Source of the DNA: Neobacillus sp. Marseille-Q6967
GTDB taxonomy: Bacteria; Bacillota; Bacilli; Bacillales; Cytobacillaceae
DNA length: 64,000 nt
NCBI RefSeq assembly: GCF_946151075.1
Contig: NZ_CAMGZB010000001.1
Coordinates: 2,160,001-2,224,000 of the forward strand
Direction: 5' to 3'
The position numbers and the translations under genes were made by a program. This document shows positions 18,352-28,065 of this stretch, piece after piece (position 1 is the first letter of the stretch; each line of letters opens with the position of its first letter). Below the pieces are notes generated by a model. The model had not been told where the DNA came from. It saw only the letters and a list, made by a program, of their open reading frames with translations, and did not search any database.

Positions 18352-18376
18352 AAAAAGCGGTAAAAAAACCGCTTTC
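18352..18376 (-). terminator. Terminator of the small XRE regulator gene
   Basis: Stem AAAGCGGT/ACCGCTTT overlaps the stop codon; T run on the minus strand. Confidence 0.65.
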
Positions 18377-18611
18377 AAACTTGTTGATTGAGAATAGAGT
18401 CGTTCGTAATCCTTTCATCATCAAATAGCTCTGAGGCAGGGATATCAAGAACAGTTGATAGTTTTAGCAGGGTTTGAGTACTAGGAATATGTTCACCCGA
18501 TTCGTATTTCTCAATGGTATGTGTCCCTACCCTCACTTTTTGTGCCAATTCTTCCTGTGTCATTTTTAAATGTTCACGGTACATTTTTATCTTTAAGCCG
18601 ATCGTATTCAC
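18375..18611 (-). CDS. Small XRE-family HTH regulator
   Basis: 78 residues that are almost wholly one Cro/CI-type helix-turn-helix: MTQEELAQKVRVGTHTIEKYESGEHIPSTQTLLKLSTVLDI. It should bind DNA as a dimer; the target is unknown. I chose GTG at 18611 since AAGGAGAG lies 9 bases upstream; another GTG at 18620 abuts that element. It is divergent from yugI with about 200 bp between, so yugI or itself could be targets. Confidence 0.82.
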   Translation of the reverse strand: MNTIGLKIKMYREHLKMTQEELAQKVRVGTHTIEKYESGEHIPSTQTLLKLSTVLDIPASELFDDERITNDSILNQQV

Positions 18612-18815
18612 ACTGTTCACCTCTCCTTGCAGACATTTTTCCTCTATTTAATTTTAACATAGATTTATTTCTGTTTCCAAAATAATTTTGAATATTATGT
18701 TAACTTATTATCTGGTATACATGTACAAACCTTTTTGATTATATCTCTTGGGTATGGTATAATTTTTAATTGCATATAAAAGGGATAAAATAACTAATTA
18801 TTTAGGAGTGTTTTC

Positions 18816-19217
18816 ATGACAGAGAAAATCGAAACTGGAAGTATTTTAACAGGAAAAGTAACGGGTATTCAACCATATGGTGCATTCATTGCATTAGATG
18901 AGAATACACAAGGTCTTGTGCATATTTCTGAAATTACGCACGGTTATGTAAAGGATATTAACGATCATCTTAAAGTGGGTGATGAAGTAAAGGTAAAGGT
19001 TTTATCCGTTGATGAAGGTGCAGGAAAGATCGGTTTGTCTATTCGTGCTACGGAAGAAGCACCTGTTCAACAGGCAGCAAAACCAAAGAAACCACGTAAG
19101 CGTCAAGCCGCTGCGATTGTACCGGAAGTAGAAGGCCAGCAAGGCTTTAATACACTAAAAGAAAAACTTCAAGAATGGATCGACCAATCACAGCGTGAAG
19201 AAATTAAAAATAAGTAA
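18816..19217 (+). CDS. yugI: S1 RNA-binding domain protein, general stress protein 13
   Basis: 133 residues: an S1 domain (residues 5-75, with GSILTGKVTGIQPYGAFI and GLVHISEI) followed by a basic KPKKPRKRQ stretch and an acidic helical tail. B. subtilis YugI/GSP13 is ribosome-associated and stress-induced. TAGGAGTG precedes the ATG. A strong terminator follows, so it is monocistronic. Confidence 0.92.
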   Translation: MTEKIETGSILTGKVTGIQPYGAFIALDENTQGLVHISEITHGYVKDINDHLKVGDEVKVKVLSVDEGAGKIGLSIRATEEAPVQQAAKPKKPRKRQAAAIVPEVEGQQGFNTLKEKLQEWIDQSQREEIKNK

Positions 19218-19222
19218 ACAAG

Positions 19223-19265
19223 GACCGATAACCAAGCTACGATAGTTGGTTATCGGTTTTTTTTA
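19223..19265 (+). terminator. Terminator after yugI
   Basis: 10-bp stem ACCGATAACC/GGTTATCGGT followed by eight T residues. Confidence 0.85.
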
Positions 19266-19305
19266 TGAAGAGCTATGTTAAAACTTATAGTTGACTTTAC
19301 CTTCA

Positions 19306-19439
19306 TGTTGATTGGAACGGAAGGCGCGAAGACTCCTGCGGGAGGACGGGGCAGGGGAGACCCCGCAGGCGCTTCAGCGCCGAGGAGGCTCCCCGGACCG
19401 CCCGCGGAAAGCGAAGCGCCTGGAGTGGAAATCGACAGG
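19306..19439. repeat. GC-rich palindromic dispersed repeat, copy 3 (inverted)
   Basis: Same element as at 8655 and 12541 but in the opposite orientation: starts TTGATTGGAACGGAAGGCGC and ends GGAAATCGACAG. It lies between the yugI terminator and the rocD promoter region. Confidence 0.8.
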
Positions 19440-19546
19440 TAACTTTAAATAAAAAAGTTTTTACATTACTTTCATTCTTTTTCCATGGTAGGCTACAATA
19501 AAAGTGTATGTACATAACAACAGCTTTGAACTGGAGGCAATAAATT

Positions 19547-20746
19547 ATGGCTACTGAATCAAAAACAGAGGTATTAATAGAGCAAACAGAAAAGTATGGG
19601 GCACATAATTATCATCCGCTGCCAATTGTTATCTCTCGTGCGGAAGGCGTGTGGGTAGAAGATCCCGAAGGAAATAAATATATGGATATGTTAAGCGCCT
19701 ATTCCGCTGTCAATCAAGGCCATCGTCATCCGAAAATCATTCAGGCCTTGAAGGACCAGGCAGATAAAGTGACGTTAACTTCACGGGCTTTTCACAATGA
19801 TCAATTAGGACCATGGTATGAAAAGATTTGCAAGTTAACAAATAAGGATATGGCACTGCCAATGAATACCGGGGCAGAAGCAGTTGAAACTGCTGTAAAA
19901 GCAGCACGCCGCTGGTCGTATGATGTTAAGGGAGTTGCGGAAAACCAAGCTGAGATTATTGCATGTACAGGTAATTTCCACGGTCGTACAATGACTGCCG
20001 TTTCGTTATCATCAGAAGAGGAATATAAACGTGGGTTTGGCCCAATGCTTCCTGGAATTAAACTGATTCCTTATGGAGACTTGGATGCTTTAAAAGCGGC
20101 CATTACCCCGAACACGGCTGCCTTTTTAATTGAACCTATTCAAGGGGAAGCAGGGATTGTGATCCCGCCAGAAGGGTTTATGAAAGCCGCTTTTGAATTA
20201 TGTAAAGAAAACAATGTCCTTTTTATCGCGGATGAAATCCAGGCTGGGTTGGCCCGTACTGGAAAAATGTTTGCCAGCGAATGGGAAGGCATTGAACCAG
20301 ATATGTATATTCTAGGTAAAGCACTTGGCGGAGGTGTTTTCCCGATTAGCTGTGTTGTAGCTAATAAAGAGATTTTAGGGGTCTTTAACCCAGGTTCCCA
20401 TGGCTCTACCTTTGGCGGGAACCCGCTTGCGTGTGCTGTCTCCATTGCATCCTTAGATGTTTTGGTGGAAGAAAAACTGGCTGATCGCTCACTGGAATTA
20501 GGAGAGTATTTTATCACGAAACTTAAGGAAATCAAAAATCCAATGATTAAGGAAGTAAGGGGACGCGGTTTATTCATTGGTGTTGAATTAAATGAGCCAG
20601 CGCGTAAGTACTGTGAGACGTTAAAAGAACAAGGTCTATTGTGTAAAGAAACACATGATACGGTGATTCGGTTTGCTCCGCCATTGATTATTACGAAAGA
20701 AGAATTAGATTGGGCAATTGAACGTATTTTCAATGTTCTAAAATAG
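19547..20746 (+). CDS. rocD: Ornithine aminotransferase
   Basis: 399-residue class III PLP aminotransferase that converts ornithine and 2-oxoglutarate to glutamate semialdehyde and glutamate in arginine catabolism. The PLP lysine is Lys258 in [10 protein letters not shown]; the cofactor aspartate is in FIADEIQAG, and [17 protein letters not shown] marks the substrate domain. CTGGAGGC stands before the ATG. The glutamate dehydrogenase paralogue starts 22 bases downstream with no terminator between, so the two are probably one operon. Full length, no odd residues noticed. Confidence 0.95.
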   Translation: MATESKTEVLIEQTEKYGAHNYHPLPIVISRAEGVWVEDPEGNKYMDMLSAYSAVNQGHRHPKIIQALKDQADKVTLTSRAFHNDQLGPWYEKICKLTNKDMALPMNTGAEAVETAVKAARRWSYDVKGVAENQAEIIACTGNFHGRTMTAVSLSSEEEYKRGFGPMLPGIKLIPYGDLDALKAAITPNTAAFLIEPIQGEAGIVIPPEGFMKAAFELCKENNVLFIADEIQAGLARTGKMFASEWEGIEPDMYILGKALGGGVFPISCVVANKEILGVFNPGSHGSTFGGNPLACAVSIASLDVLVEEKLADRSLELGEYFITKLKEIKNPMIKEVRGRGLFIGVELNEPARKYCETLKEQGLLCKETHDTVIRFAPPLIITKEELDWAIERIFNVLK

Positions 20747-20768
20747 AATGAAAATTTGAGGTGCCGGA

Positions 20769-22052
20769 ATGGGGAAAAATGAAGTAACAAACGGTGTAAC
20801 GGAAAAGGAAACAGAGACACTAAATCTTCTGGCATCGACACAGATTGTTATTCATGATGCATTGACAAAACTTGGTCTAAATACTAAAGTTTATGAGTTA
20901 TTAAAAGAGCCATTAAGAATGTTTCAGGTAAGGATTCCAGTTCGTATGGATGATGGTTCAACGAAAGTTTTTAGCGGTTATCGAGCACAGCATAATGATG
21001 CAGTGGGACCGACCATGGGCGGAGTCCGTTTTCATCCTAAAATAGAGGAAGATGAGGTAAAGGCTTTATCCATCTGGATGAGTTTGAAGTGCGGTATCGC
21101 TGATTTGCCTTATGGGGGAGGAATAGGAGCGGTTATCTGTAATCCCCGTACTATGTCACTAGCAGAGCTTGAACGTTTAAGCCGCGGCTATGTTCGAGCC
21201 ATTAGTCAAATTGTAGGACCGACAAAAGATATCCCGGCACCGGGTATTTATACAAACTCTCAAATTATGGCTTGGATGATGGATGAGTACAGCAGACTTC
21301 ATCAATATGACTCTCCCGGTTTTATTACCGGTAAACCTCTTGTTCTAGGTGGTTCAGAAGGCCGTGAGATGGCAGGCGCTCAAGGGGCTGCTATTTGTAT
21401 TGAAGAAGCAGTAAAAAAGCAGGGAAGAAATTTAAAAGGTTTAAGCGTAATCATCCAGGGTTTTGGAAATGCAGGGAGCTTTATTGCAAAATTCATGCAT
21501 GAGGCAGGCGCAAAGGTTGTAGGTATTTCAGACGTATATGGTGCCCTTTATGACCCAGATGGGCTGAATATTAACTACTTGCTCGACCGGCGGGATAGTT
21601 TTGGTACGATAACGACTCTTTTCGATGGAACGATAACGAATGAAGAACTATTAGAACAAGAGTGTGATATTCTCGTACCTGCGGCCATTTCTAACCAAAT
21701 AACGGCCAAAAATGCCAATAACATTAAAGCAAAGATTATCGCTGAAGCTGCAAGTGGTCCCACTTCCTTAGAGGCAACTAAAATTCTTTCAGAACGCGGC
21801 AGTTTAATCGTTCCTGATATTTTGGCAGGCTCTGGGGGAGTTACAGTCTCCTATTTCGAATGGGTTCAAAATAAGCAGGGATATTACTGGAGTGAGGATG
21901 AAGTGGCACTCCGATTGCGTGATAAAATTGTACGTTCTTTCCATGAGGTATATGAGCTTTCCCAGCAGCGGAAAGTAGATATGCGGCTTGCAGCGTATAT
22001 GGCAGGAGTAAGGAAAATGGCTGAAGCGGCTGCTTTTAGGGGTTGGATATAA
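20769..22052 (+). CDS. Glutamate dehydrogenase paralogue, probably catalytically inactive
   Basis: 427 residues, closely similar to RocG/GudB over the whole length, with an intact frame. The Rossmann motif GFGNAGSFIAKF is kept. However, three invariant positions differ. GPTKGG reads GPTMGG (Met83; substrate-binding Lys). PYGGGKGG reads PYGGGIGA (Ile119; catalytic Lys). PAPDVYTNSQ reads PAPGIYTNSQ (Gly159; catalytic Asp). Lys107, the second substrate lysine, is kept. In Clostridium symbiosum numbering these are K89, K125, D165 and K113. Without them glutamate oxidation is not expected, although hexamer formation and NAD binding could remain. Position behind rocD suggests a regulatory or structural role in arginine/glutamate use. 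AGGTGCCGGA precedes the ATG. Confidence 0.88.
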   Translation: MGKNEVTNGVTEKETETLNLLASTQIVIHDALTKLGLNTKVYELLKEPLRMFQVRIPVRMDDGSTKVFSGYRAQHNDAVGPTMGGVRFHPKIEEDEVKALSIWMSLKCGIADLPYGGGIGAVICNPRTMSLAELERLSRGYVRAISQIVGPTKDIPAPGIYTNSQIMAWMMDEYSRLHQYDSPGFITGKPLVLGGSEGREMAGAQGAAICIEEAVKKQGRNLKGLSVIIQGFGNAGSFIAKFMHEAGAKVVGISDVYGALYDPDGLNINYLLDRRDSFGTITTLFDGTITNEELLEQECDILVPAAISNQITAKNANNIKAKIIAEAASGPTSLEATKILSERGSLIVPDILAGSGGVTVSYFEWVQNKQGYYWSEDEVALRLRDKIVRSFHEVYELSQQRKVDMRLAAYMAGVRKMAEAAAFRGWI

Positions 22053-22067
22053 AGAATATTTGATAAA

Positions 22068-22103
22068 AAGAAATCCCCTGCCGCTCGTGCAGGGGATTCC
22101 TTT
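22068..22103. terminator. Bidirectional terminator
   Basis: Stem AAATCCCCTGC/GCAGGGGATT between the glutamate dehydrogenase paralogue and convergent yuzA. Confidence 0.82.
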
Positions 22104-22331
22104 CTATCTTTGTACTTCAGGCTCGTTTACATAATCACGGTTAGGTTTAAACAGGAGTCCAAGATTAATGAGACCTGCTATTCCTACTAGTCCATAAATA
22201 ATTCTGGAAAGAGCAGAATCTTGACCTCCAAAAAGGGAAGCGACAAGGTCAAACTGGAAGAATCCAATTAACCCCCAATTTATTGCACCAATGATTGTAA
22301 GGATTAGAGCAAGACGTTGAATTGTACTCAA
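22104..22331 (-). CDS. yuzA: YuzA, DUF378 membrane protein
   Basis: 75 residues of the DUF378 family with two membrane helices (about 8-30 and 42-62) and the conserved GAINWGLIGFFQFDLVA. Function unknown. AAGGAGGAAACC precedes the ATG on the minus strand. Monocistronic; divergent from yugJ. Confidence 0.88.
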   Translation of the reverse strand: MSTIQRLALILTIIGAINWGLIGFFQFDLVASLFGGQDSALSRIIYGLVGIAGLINLGLLFKPNRDYVNEPEVQR

Positions 22332-22472
22332 AGGGTTTCCTCCTTATAATATAGGTTCAAATATAGCTTGATAAATTTATTGATTATTTATGCATTGGAA
22401 CCTTTGGTGCCTGTTTTTTGCAAAATCCCGCTTTTTCCTTAATAATGTGTATGGAAAGGAAGGTGGCTTAAA

Positions 22473-23636
22473 ATGCAAAATTTTACTTTTTGGAATCCTA
22501 CAAAATTAATTTTTGGAAAAGGCCAGCTGGAACAACTGAAAAAAGAAGTTCCCCGTTACGGGAAGAAAGTGTTAGTAGTATACGGTGGAGGCAGCATTAA
22601 ACGCAGCGGTCTCTATGACCAAGTGATAAATTTATTAAATGAAATCGATGCCCAGGTATTTGAATTGCCAGGTGTAGAACCGAATCCACGGGTTACAACG
22701 GCACGAAAGGGTATTGAAATATGCAAAAATGAAGGAATTGAATTGCTATTAGCGGTGGGCGGAGGCAGTGTTATTGACTGTACGAAGCTAATTGCTGCCG
22801 GGGCAAAATATGACGGTGATGCATGGGACATTGTGATTAAGAAAGCGGCTGCTGTCGATGCATTGCCATTTGGAACGGTATTGACCTTAGCTGCTACAGG
22901 GTCAGAGATGAATTCAGGTTCTGTTATTACCAAATGGGAAACAAACGAAAAATATGGCTGGGGAAGCCCTGTTACTTTTCCGAAGTTCTCGATCCTTGAC
23001 CCTGTAAATACGTTTACGGTTCCGAAGGATCAAACCATTTACGGAATTGTTGACATGATGTCTCATGTGTTGGAACATTATTTTCACTTGGAGGAAAATA
23101 CTTTATTCCAGGATCGCATGTGTGAATCTTTATTAATCACGATTATGGAAACAGCTCCAAAGTTATTAGCAGATTTACAAAACTATGAACATCGGGCAAC
23201 CATTCTTTACAACGGTACTATGGCCTTAAATGGAATTCTTAATATGGGCTACCGCGGAGATTGGGCAACACATAATCTGGAGCATGCAGTTTCGGCTGTA
23301 TATGACATCCCGCATGGCGGCGGACTCGCCATCCTGTTCCCGCACTGGATGAAGCATAATCACAGCGTGAAACCTGAACGATTCCATCAACTTGCAGTCA
23401 GAGTATTTGGAGTTGACCCAGAAGGGAAAACAGCTGAAGAGGCTGGTTTAGAAGGAATTCAAAAATTGCGCGATTTCTGGAACAGCATCGGTGCTCCATC
23501 CCGGTTAGCAGACTATGATATCGATGACAGTAAAATTGAGTTAATGACCGATAGAGCAATGGTAAACGGCGAATTTGGTAACTTTACAAAGTTAGACCGT
23601 GAGGACGTTCTCGCGATTTACCGCGAGTCACTTTAA
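22473..23636 (+). CDS. yugJ: Iron-containing alcohol dehydrogenase YugJ
   Basis: 387-residue group III (metal-dependent) alcohol dehydrogenase of the BdhA/YugJ type, using NAD(P)H to interconvert alcohols and aldehydes or ketones. It has the nucleotide loop [12 protein letters not shown] near residue 95 and the metal site Asp/His cluster: [12 protein letters not shown] near 195 and [20 protein letters not shown] near 270. The physiological substrate is not known. GGAAAGGAAGGTGG precedes the ATG; a terminator follows. Confidence 0.92.
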   Translation: MQNFTFWNPTKLIFGKGQLEQLKKEVPRYGKKVLVVYGGGSIKRSGLYDQVINLLNEIDAQVFELPGVEPNPRVTTARKGIEICKNEGIELLLAVGGGSVIDCTKLIAAGAKYDGDAWDIVIKKAAAVDALPFGTVLTLAATGSEMNSGSVITKWETNEKYGWGSPVTFPKFSILDPVNTFTVPKDQTIYGIVDMMSHVLEHYFHLEENTLFQDRMCESLLITIMETAPKLLADLQNYEHRATILYNGTMALNGILNMGYRGDWATHNLEHAVSAVYDIPHGGGLAILFPHWMKHNHSVKPERFHQLAVRVFGVDPEGKTAEEAGLEGIQKLRDFWNSIGAPSRLADYDIDDSKIELMTDRAMVNGEFGNFTKLDREDVLAIYRESL

Positions 23637-23639
23637 CCT

Positions 23640-23671
23640 TAAAACCCGGGCAATTTTTGTCCGGGTTTTAT
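23640..23671 (+). terminator. Terminator after yugJ
   Basis: 9-bp stem AAAACCCGG/CCGGGTTTT. Confidence 0.8.
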
Positions 23672-23771
23672 TTGTCGAAAATGGGTACGCTTACATTGGA
23701 GGACGTTTCTTGAAAAACTTCCCGGCATTGGGTAAAGTGATAATTGAAAATAAAAATTTGGAGGATCATAG

Positions 23772-25121
23772 ATGACCCACGTACGTTTTGATTACTCAAA
23801 AGCCCTTACCTTCTTTGGTGAACATGAACTTACATATTTGCGTGATGCCGTAAAGGTAGCACACCATTCCCTGCATGAGAAAACAGGAGCAGGCAATGAT
23901 TATTTAGGATGGATCGACCTTCCGACAAACTATGACAAGGAAGAGTTCTCCCGTATTCAAAAAGCCGCAGAAAAAATTAAAGCGGATTCAGATGTTTTAC
24001 TTGTCATTGGTATTGGCGGTTCTTACTTAGGAGCCAGAGCTGCAATTGAAATGCTGCAGCATAGCTTCTATAATGCACTTCCAAAAGAAAAGCGCGGCAC
24101 ACCACAGATTATTTTTGTTGGAAATAATATCAGCTCTACGTATATGAGAGATGTTATGGATCTTCTAGAAGGAAGAGACTTCTCTATCAATGTGATTTCA
24201 AAGTCAGGAACGACAACAGAGCCAGCGATTGCATTCCGGATTTTCCGCAAGCTATTAGAAGAAAAATATGGTGTTGAAGAGGCTCGTAAACGTATTTATG
24301 CTACAACTGACAAAGCCAGAGGTGCTTTGAAAACATTAGCAACAGAAGAGGGCTTTGAGTCCTTTATTATTCCGGATGATGTTGGCGGCCGTTATTCCGT
24401 ATTAACAGCTGTAGGCTTACTGCCAATTGCTGCTAGTGGTGCAGACATCGAAAAAATGATGCAGGGTGCCGCACAAGCTTCAGAAGACTTTGGTCATTCA
24501 GAGTTAGAAGAAAACGCTGCATACCAATATGCGGCAGTTAGAAATGCCCTTTATAACAAAGGAAAAACAATCGAGATGCTTGTTAACTATGAGCCAGGGC
24601 TGCAGTATTTTGCTGAATGGTGGAAGCAGTTATTCGGTGAAAGTGAAGGAAAAGATCAAAAAGGAATTTATCCTTCTTCTGCTAACTTCTCAACCGACCT
24701 GCATTCATTAGGACAATATGTACAAGATGGCAGACGTGATCTATTTGAAACGGTTTTAAAAGTTGAAAAACCTCGTAAAGAATTAACCATTGAGGAAGCA
24801 GATAATGATTTGGATGGTTTAAATTATCTTGCTGGACAAACAGTTGACTTTGTTAACAACAAAGCATTTGAAGGAACCATGCTTGCTCATACTGACGGCG
24901 GCGTACCAAATTTAATTGTTACCCTCCCAGAAATGGATGAGTATACATTTGGTTATCTCGTTTATTTCTTCGAAAAAGCTTGTGCTATGAGCGGTTACCT
25001 GCTAGGTGTTAATCCATTTGACCAGCCGGGGGTTGAAGCATACAAGGTCAACATGTTTGCTCTACTTGGCAAGCCAGGTTTTGAAGAGAAAAAGGCCGAA
25101 TTAGAAAAACGTTTAAAATAA
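23772..25121 (+). CDS. pgi: Glucose-6-phosphate isomerase
   Basis: 449-residue glycolytic enzyme interconverting glucose 6-phosphate and fructose 6-phosphate. The two SIS folds are recognisable: [17 protein letters not shown] near 80, [16 protein letters not shown] near 143, and the catalytic region [11 protein letters not shown] in the C-terminal half. Length fits the short bacterial type of Bacillus. TTGGAGGATC precedes the ATG. It keeps its B. subtilis neighbours yugJ and yugN. Confidence 0.96.
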   Translation: MTHVRFDYSKALTFFGEHELTYLRDAVKVAHHSLHEKTGAGNDYLGWIDLPTNYDKEEFSRIQKAAEKIKADSDVLLVIGIGGSYLGARAAIEMLQHSFYNALPKEKRGTPQIIFVGNNISSTYMRDVMDLLEGRDFSINVISKSGTTTEPAIAFRIFRKLLEEKYGVEEARKRIYATTDKARGALKTLATEEGFESFIIPDDVGGRYSVLTAVGLLPIAASGADIEKMMQGAAQASEDFGHSELEENAAYQYAAVRNALYNKGKTIEMLVNYEPGLQYFAEWWKQLFGESEGKDQKGIYPSSANFSTDLHSLGQYVQDGRRDLFETVLKVEKPRKELTIEEADNDLDGLNYLAGQTVDFVNNKAFEGTMLAHTDGGVPNLIVTLPEMDEYTFGYLVYFFEKACAMSGYLLGVNPFDQPGVEAYKVNMFALLGKPGFEEKKAELEKRLK

Positions 25122-25129
25122 TAAGGATG

Positions 25130-25163
25130 GAGTGCTGAAAAATATTCAGCACTCTATTTTTTT
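25130..25163 (+). terminator. Terminator after pgi
   Basis: 10-bp stem GAGTGCTGAA/TTCAGCACTC with T run. Confidence 0.83.
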
Positions 25164-25211
25164 CCTCTTTTTTGGGAAAACTGATAAATAAAGAATAAAG
25201 GGGGATTGTTC

Positions 25212-25616
25212 ATGATTGAAATTGAATCAAAGGTGGAAGGTAAGCAGTTTGATCTGTATAAGCTTGAACAAAAGTTAAAACCGAAAGGGTATTCAATCGG
25301 AGGTAACTGGGATTATGATCATGGTGCCTTTGACTATAAAATCAATGATGAAGGTGGTTACCAGTTCCTACGGGTGCCTTTTACCGCCATTGATGGACAG
25401 TTAGATTCACGGAACTGTACTGTTGAACTTGGGAGACCGTTTTTATTATCTCATATTTTTGAGATGGGTTTAGATGAGCAGGCAGATGCAGGTGCTTTAT
25501 CAGGAACACTCCACCAATTTGCAGAGCCGATTGATAAGGATGCATCCGTTCCAGAGCAATTCTTATCAGTGGGAAAAAGGCTTGTAGAAGAGTTAGAAGC
25601 TACACTGTTAACCTAA
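25212..25616 (+). CDS. yugN: YugN-like protein
   Basis: 134 residues of the YugN-like family, known from structure to be an alpha/beta protein, with no assigned function. Recognised by NWDYDHGAFDYKI and the neighbour pgi. ATG at 25212 follows AAAGGGGGATTGTTC; the TTG at 25206 is too close to that ribosome binding site. No membrane or signal segment. Confidence 0.85.
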   Translation: MIEIESKVEGKQFDLYKLEQKLKPKGYSIGGNWDYDHGAFDYKINDEGGYQFLRVPFTAIDGQLDSRNCTVELGRPFLLSHIFEMGLDEQADAGALSGTLHQFAEPIDKDASVPEQFLSVGKRLVEELEATLLT

Positions 25617-25739
25617 TATCTTAAGTTGTCACGAAAAATTCAAATATTTCACTGGAATCTACTTGTTTTAAGGTTTAAAAATTAATAAATTTAGGTAAAT
25701 ACTAGATGTAAGTTATTAATATGAAAAGAGGTCGAGGGC

Positions 25740-25904
25740 ATGAATACAAGCTTAGAGCGGTTATTGTCTACAATCGAAAATACCAGAATTGAAATGATTA
25801 GTTTAGCTGCAGTTTATGGCTATTCCAATCCTGATGTCGTATCATGCAGTCAAAAACTCGACCTGCTTTTGAATGATTATAACAATCAAAACGCAAAACA
25901 ATAA
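25740..25904 (+). CDS. Spo0E-like aspartyl-phosphate phosphatase
   Basis: A 54-residue ORF with AGAGGTCGAGG upstream and a terminator downstream. Sequence MNTSLERLLSTIENTRIEMI, then SNPDVVSCSQKLDLLLNDY, matches the Spo0E family helical hairpin with its SQxLDxLL signature, including the catalytic Asp. Family members dephosphorylate Spo0A~P and delay sporulation. It lies at the left edge of the 52-bp repeat array. A short product, so the call depends on the motif. Confidence 0.8.
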   Translation: MNTSLERLLSTIENTRIEMISLAAVYGYSNPDVVSCSQKLDLLLNDYNNQNAKQ

Positions 25905-25911
25905 ACCAGTA

Positions 25912-25940
25912 CAAAACCTTCCCAAAGTGGAAGGTTTTTT
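25912..25940 (+). terminator. Terminator after Spo0E-like gene
   Basis: 9-bp stem AAAACCTTCC/GGAAGGTTTT and T run. Confidence 0.8.
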
Positions 25941-25974
25941 GTTTTCATATCCAAAACAAGTGAGGAAATAAAAG

Positions 25975-26990
25975 GAGCTGTCCTTTATTAAGTTGATGAA
26001 GGACAAAACGAGGAAGGAATTTGAACAAAATGTCCATCATGAAGCTGATGAAGGACAAAATGAGGAAGTTAATCGAACAAGATGTCCTTCATGAAGTTGA
26101 TGAAGGACAAAATGAGGAAGTTAATCGAATAAAATGTCCTTCATGAAGCTGATGAAGGACAAGATGAGAAAGTAAATCAAACAAAATGTCCTTCATGAAG
26201 CTGATGAAGGACAAAACGAGGAAGGAAACAAAACGAAATATCCTTCATGAAGCTGATGAAGGACAAAATGAGGAAGCTAATCGAACAAGATGTCCTTCAT
26301 GGAGTTGATGAAGGACAAAACGAGGAAGGAAACAAAACGAAATGTCCTTCATGAAGCCGATGAAGGACAAAACGAGGAAGGAAACAAAACGAAATGTCCT
26401 TCATGAAGCTGATGAAGGACAAAACGAGGAAGGAAATCGAACAAGATGTCCTTCATAAAGCTGATGAAGGACAAAATGAGGAAGCTAATCGAATAAAATG
26501 TCCTTCATGAAGCTGATGAAGGACAAAACGAGGAAGGAAACAAAACGAAATGTCCTTCATGAAGCCGATGAAGGACAAAACGAGGAAGGAAACAAAACGA
26601 AATGTCCTTCATGAAGCTGATGAAGGACAAAATGAGGAAGGAAATCGAACAAGATGTCCTTCATGAAACTGATGAAGGACAAAACGAGTAAGGAAACCAA
26701 AGAAAATGTCCTTCATGAAGCCGATGAAGGACAAAACGAGGGAGGAAACAAAACGAAATGTCCTTCATGAAGCTCATGAAGGACAAAATGAGGAAAGAAA
26801 TCGAACAAGATGTCCTTCATAAAGCTGATGAAGGACAAAACGAGTAAGGAAACCAAAGAAAATGTCCTTCATGAAGCCGATGAAGGACAAAACTAGTAAA
26901 GAAACCAAACAATATGTCCTTCATACCAACAATCCAAAGACAAAACGAAAAAGGAAACCAAAGAAAAATGTCCTTCATCCAGCGGCTACA
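25975..26990. repeat. Tandem array of about 18-19 hairpin units, period 52 bp
   Basis: Each unit holds ATGAAGGACAAAA, a 20-22-nt purine-rich segment and TGTCCTTCATGAAG, so unit arms are inverted repeats (ATGAAGGACA/TGTCCTTCAT) and each unit boundary is itself a small palindrome. The middle segment exists in a few related versions (such as GGAAACAAAACGAAA or TAATCGAACAAGA). 52 is not a multiple of three, so it does not encode a repeat protein. The last units (26920-26990) are degenerate. It occupies the space between the Spo0E-like gene and convergent gtaB. Confidence 0.9.
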
Positions 26991-27005
26991 AAGGACCAAC
27001 CCTAA

Positions 27006-27890
27006 TTAACTTGGCCCGTTTTCGATTTTATTAAGAGAATCCTGTAAATATTGTTTAAGCTTTTTCCGTAACTCCGGGCGTTTTAAGGCAAAATCAATGG
27101 ACGCCTGAAGGAATCCAAATTTATCCCCAACATCATACCGTTTACCTTGAATCAAATAGGAAAAAATCGGTTCACGCGCAAGCAGCAAATCAATCGCTTC
27201 TGTTAGCTGTATTTCACCCTTAACGTCAGGCTGAATTCGTTCTAACATGTCAAAAATAGCGGGACTCAAGATATACCTTCCGACAATGGCTTGAGTGGAA
27301 GGGGCCTGGTCAGCAGTTGGTTTCTCAATTAGACTTTGAACCTTATAAAGTTCTTGATAATGATAGGAATAATCCACAATTCCATATTTCACGACATCCT
27401 CTTTTGGTACATCTTTACAGCCGAGAATGCTCGATTGTACCTCCTGATAACGCTCAATCATTTGTCGTAAGGCGGGAGTCTGGCTGTCAATAATATCGTC
27501 CCCCAGTAAAACCGCAAAGGGTTCATTGCCGATAAACTTCTTGGCGCATAGAATCGCATGCCCCAGCCCGAGCGGTTCTTTTTGACGGACATAATGAATA
27601 TCGGCCAGATTCGAAATTTTTTGGACTACTTTCAGCATTTTAATTTTCCCGCTTGATTTTAATTGCATCTCTAATTCTAATGATTTATCAAAATGATCTT
27701 CAATCGCCCGTTTATTTTTCCCTGTGACGATTATGATATCTTCAATCCCCGAGAGGACAGCTTCTTCCACAATATATTGAATCGTAGGTTTATCGACAAT
27801 GGGCAGCATTTCTTTTGGCTGTGCCTTTGTCGCCGGCAAAAATCGAGTTCCTAATCCAGCTGCAGGAATGACGGCTTTTTTAATCATCAA
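27006..27890 (-). CDS. gtaB: UTP-glucose-1-phosphate uridylyltransferase (first copy)
   Basis: 294-residue enzyme making UDP-glucose from UTP and glucose 1-phosphate, the donor for glycolipids, teichoic acid glucosylation and polysaccharides. The nucleotide-binding signature [20 protein letters not shown] is at the N-terminus, and LLGDDII and EKPTADQAPS are in the body. A second GalU-family gene is in the eps locus of this window. AAGGGGGATGAATTG precedes the ATG. Divergent from the ykoS/ykoT-like pair, which may use its product. Confidence 0.94.
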   Translation of the reverse strand: MMIKKAVIPAAGLGTRFLPATKAQPKEMLPIVDKPTIQYIVEEAVLSGIEDIIIVTGKNKRAIEDHFDKSLELEMQLKSSGKIKMLKVVQKISNLADIHYVRQKEPLGLGHAILCAKKFIGNEPFAVLLGDDIIDSQTPALRQMIERYQEVQSSILGCKDVPKEDVVKYGIVDYSYHYQELYKVQSLIEKPTADQAPSTQAIVGRYILSPAIFDMLERIQPDVKGEIQLTEAIDLLLAREPIFSYLIQGKRYDVGDKFGFLQASIDFALKRPELRKKLKQYLQDSLNKIENGPS

Positions 27891-28065
27891 TTCATCCCCC
27901 TTCTTAAGTAATGTATCTCTAGATAAATCCTATGCTTCTCAAAATATATTTAGTATTCACTGGGTCTTTAGGAAAACAGGCGGGAAAAGGAATAATTTCC
28001 ATTCAGGAGGTAAACGTTAAAAACAGAAAGCTTAACTTAGGACGAAGATTTATGAGGTGTAAAAA

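Noticed and set aside
20769..22052. Pseudogene call for the glutamate dehydrogenase paralogue
   Set aside because: The frame is intact, the start and ribosome binding site are good, and the rest of the protein is well kept; loss of activity does not mean loss of function.
25975..26990. CRISPR array
   Set aside because: The intervals between conserved arms are only a few related variants, not unique spacers, and no cas gene is near; a tandem hairpin array explains it better.
26817..26999. Minus-strand ORF with repeated MKDI-like segments inside the array
   Set aside because: It comes from the repeat itself; the 52-bp period breaks the frame elsewhere and there is no ribosome binding site.
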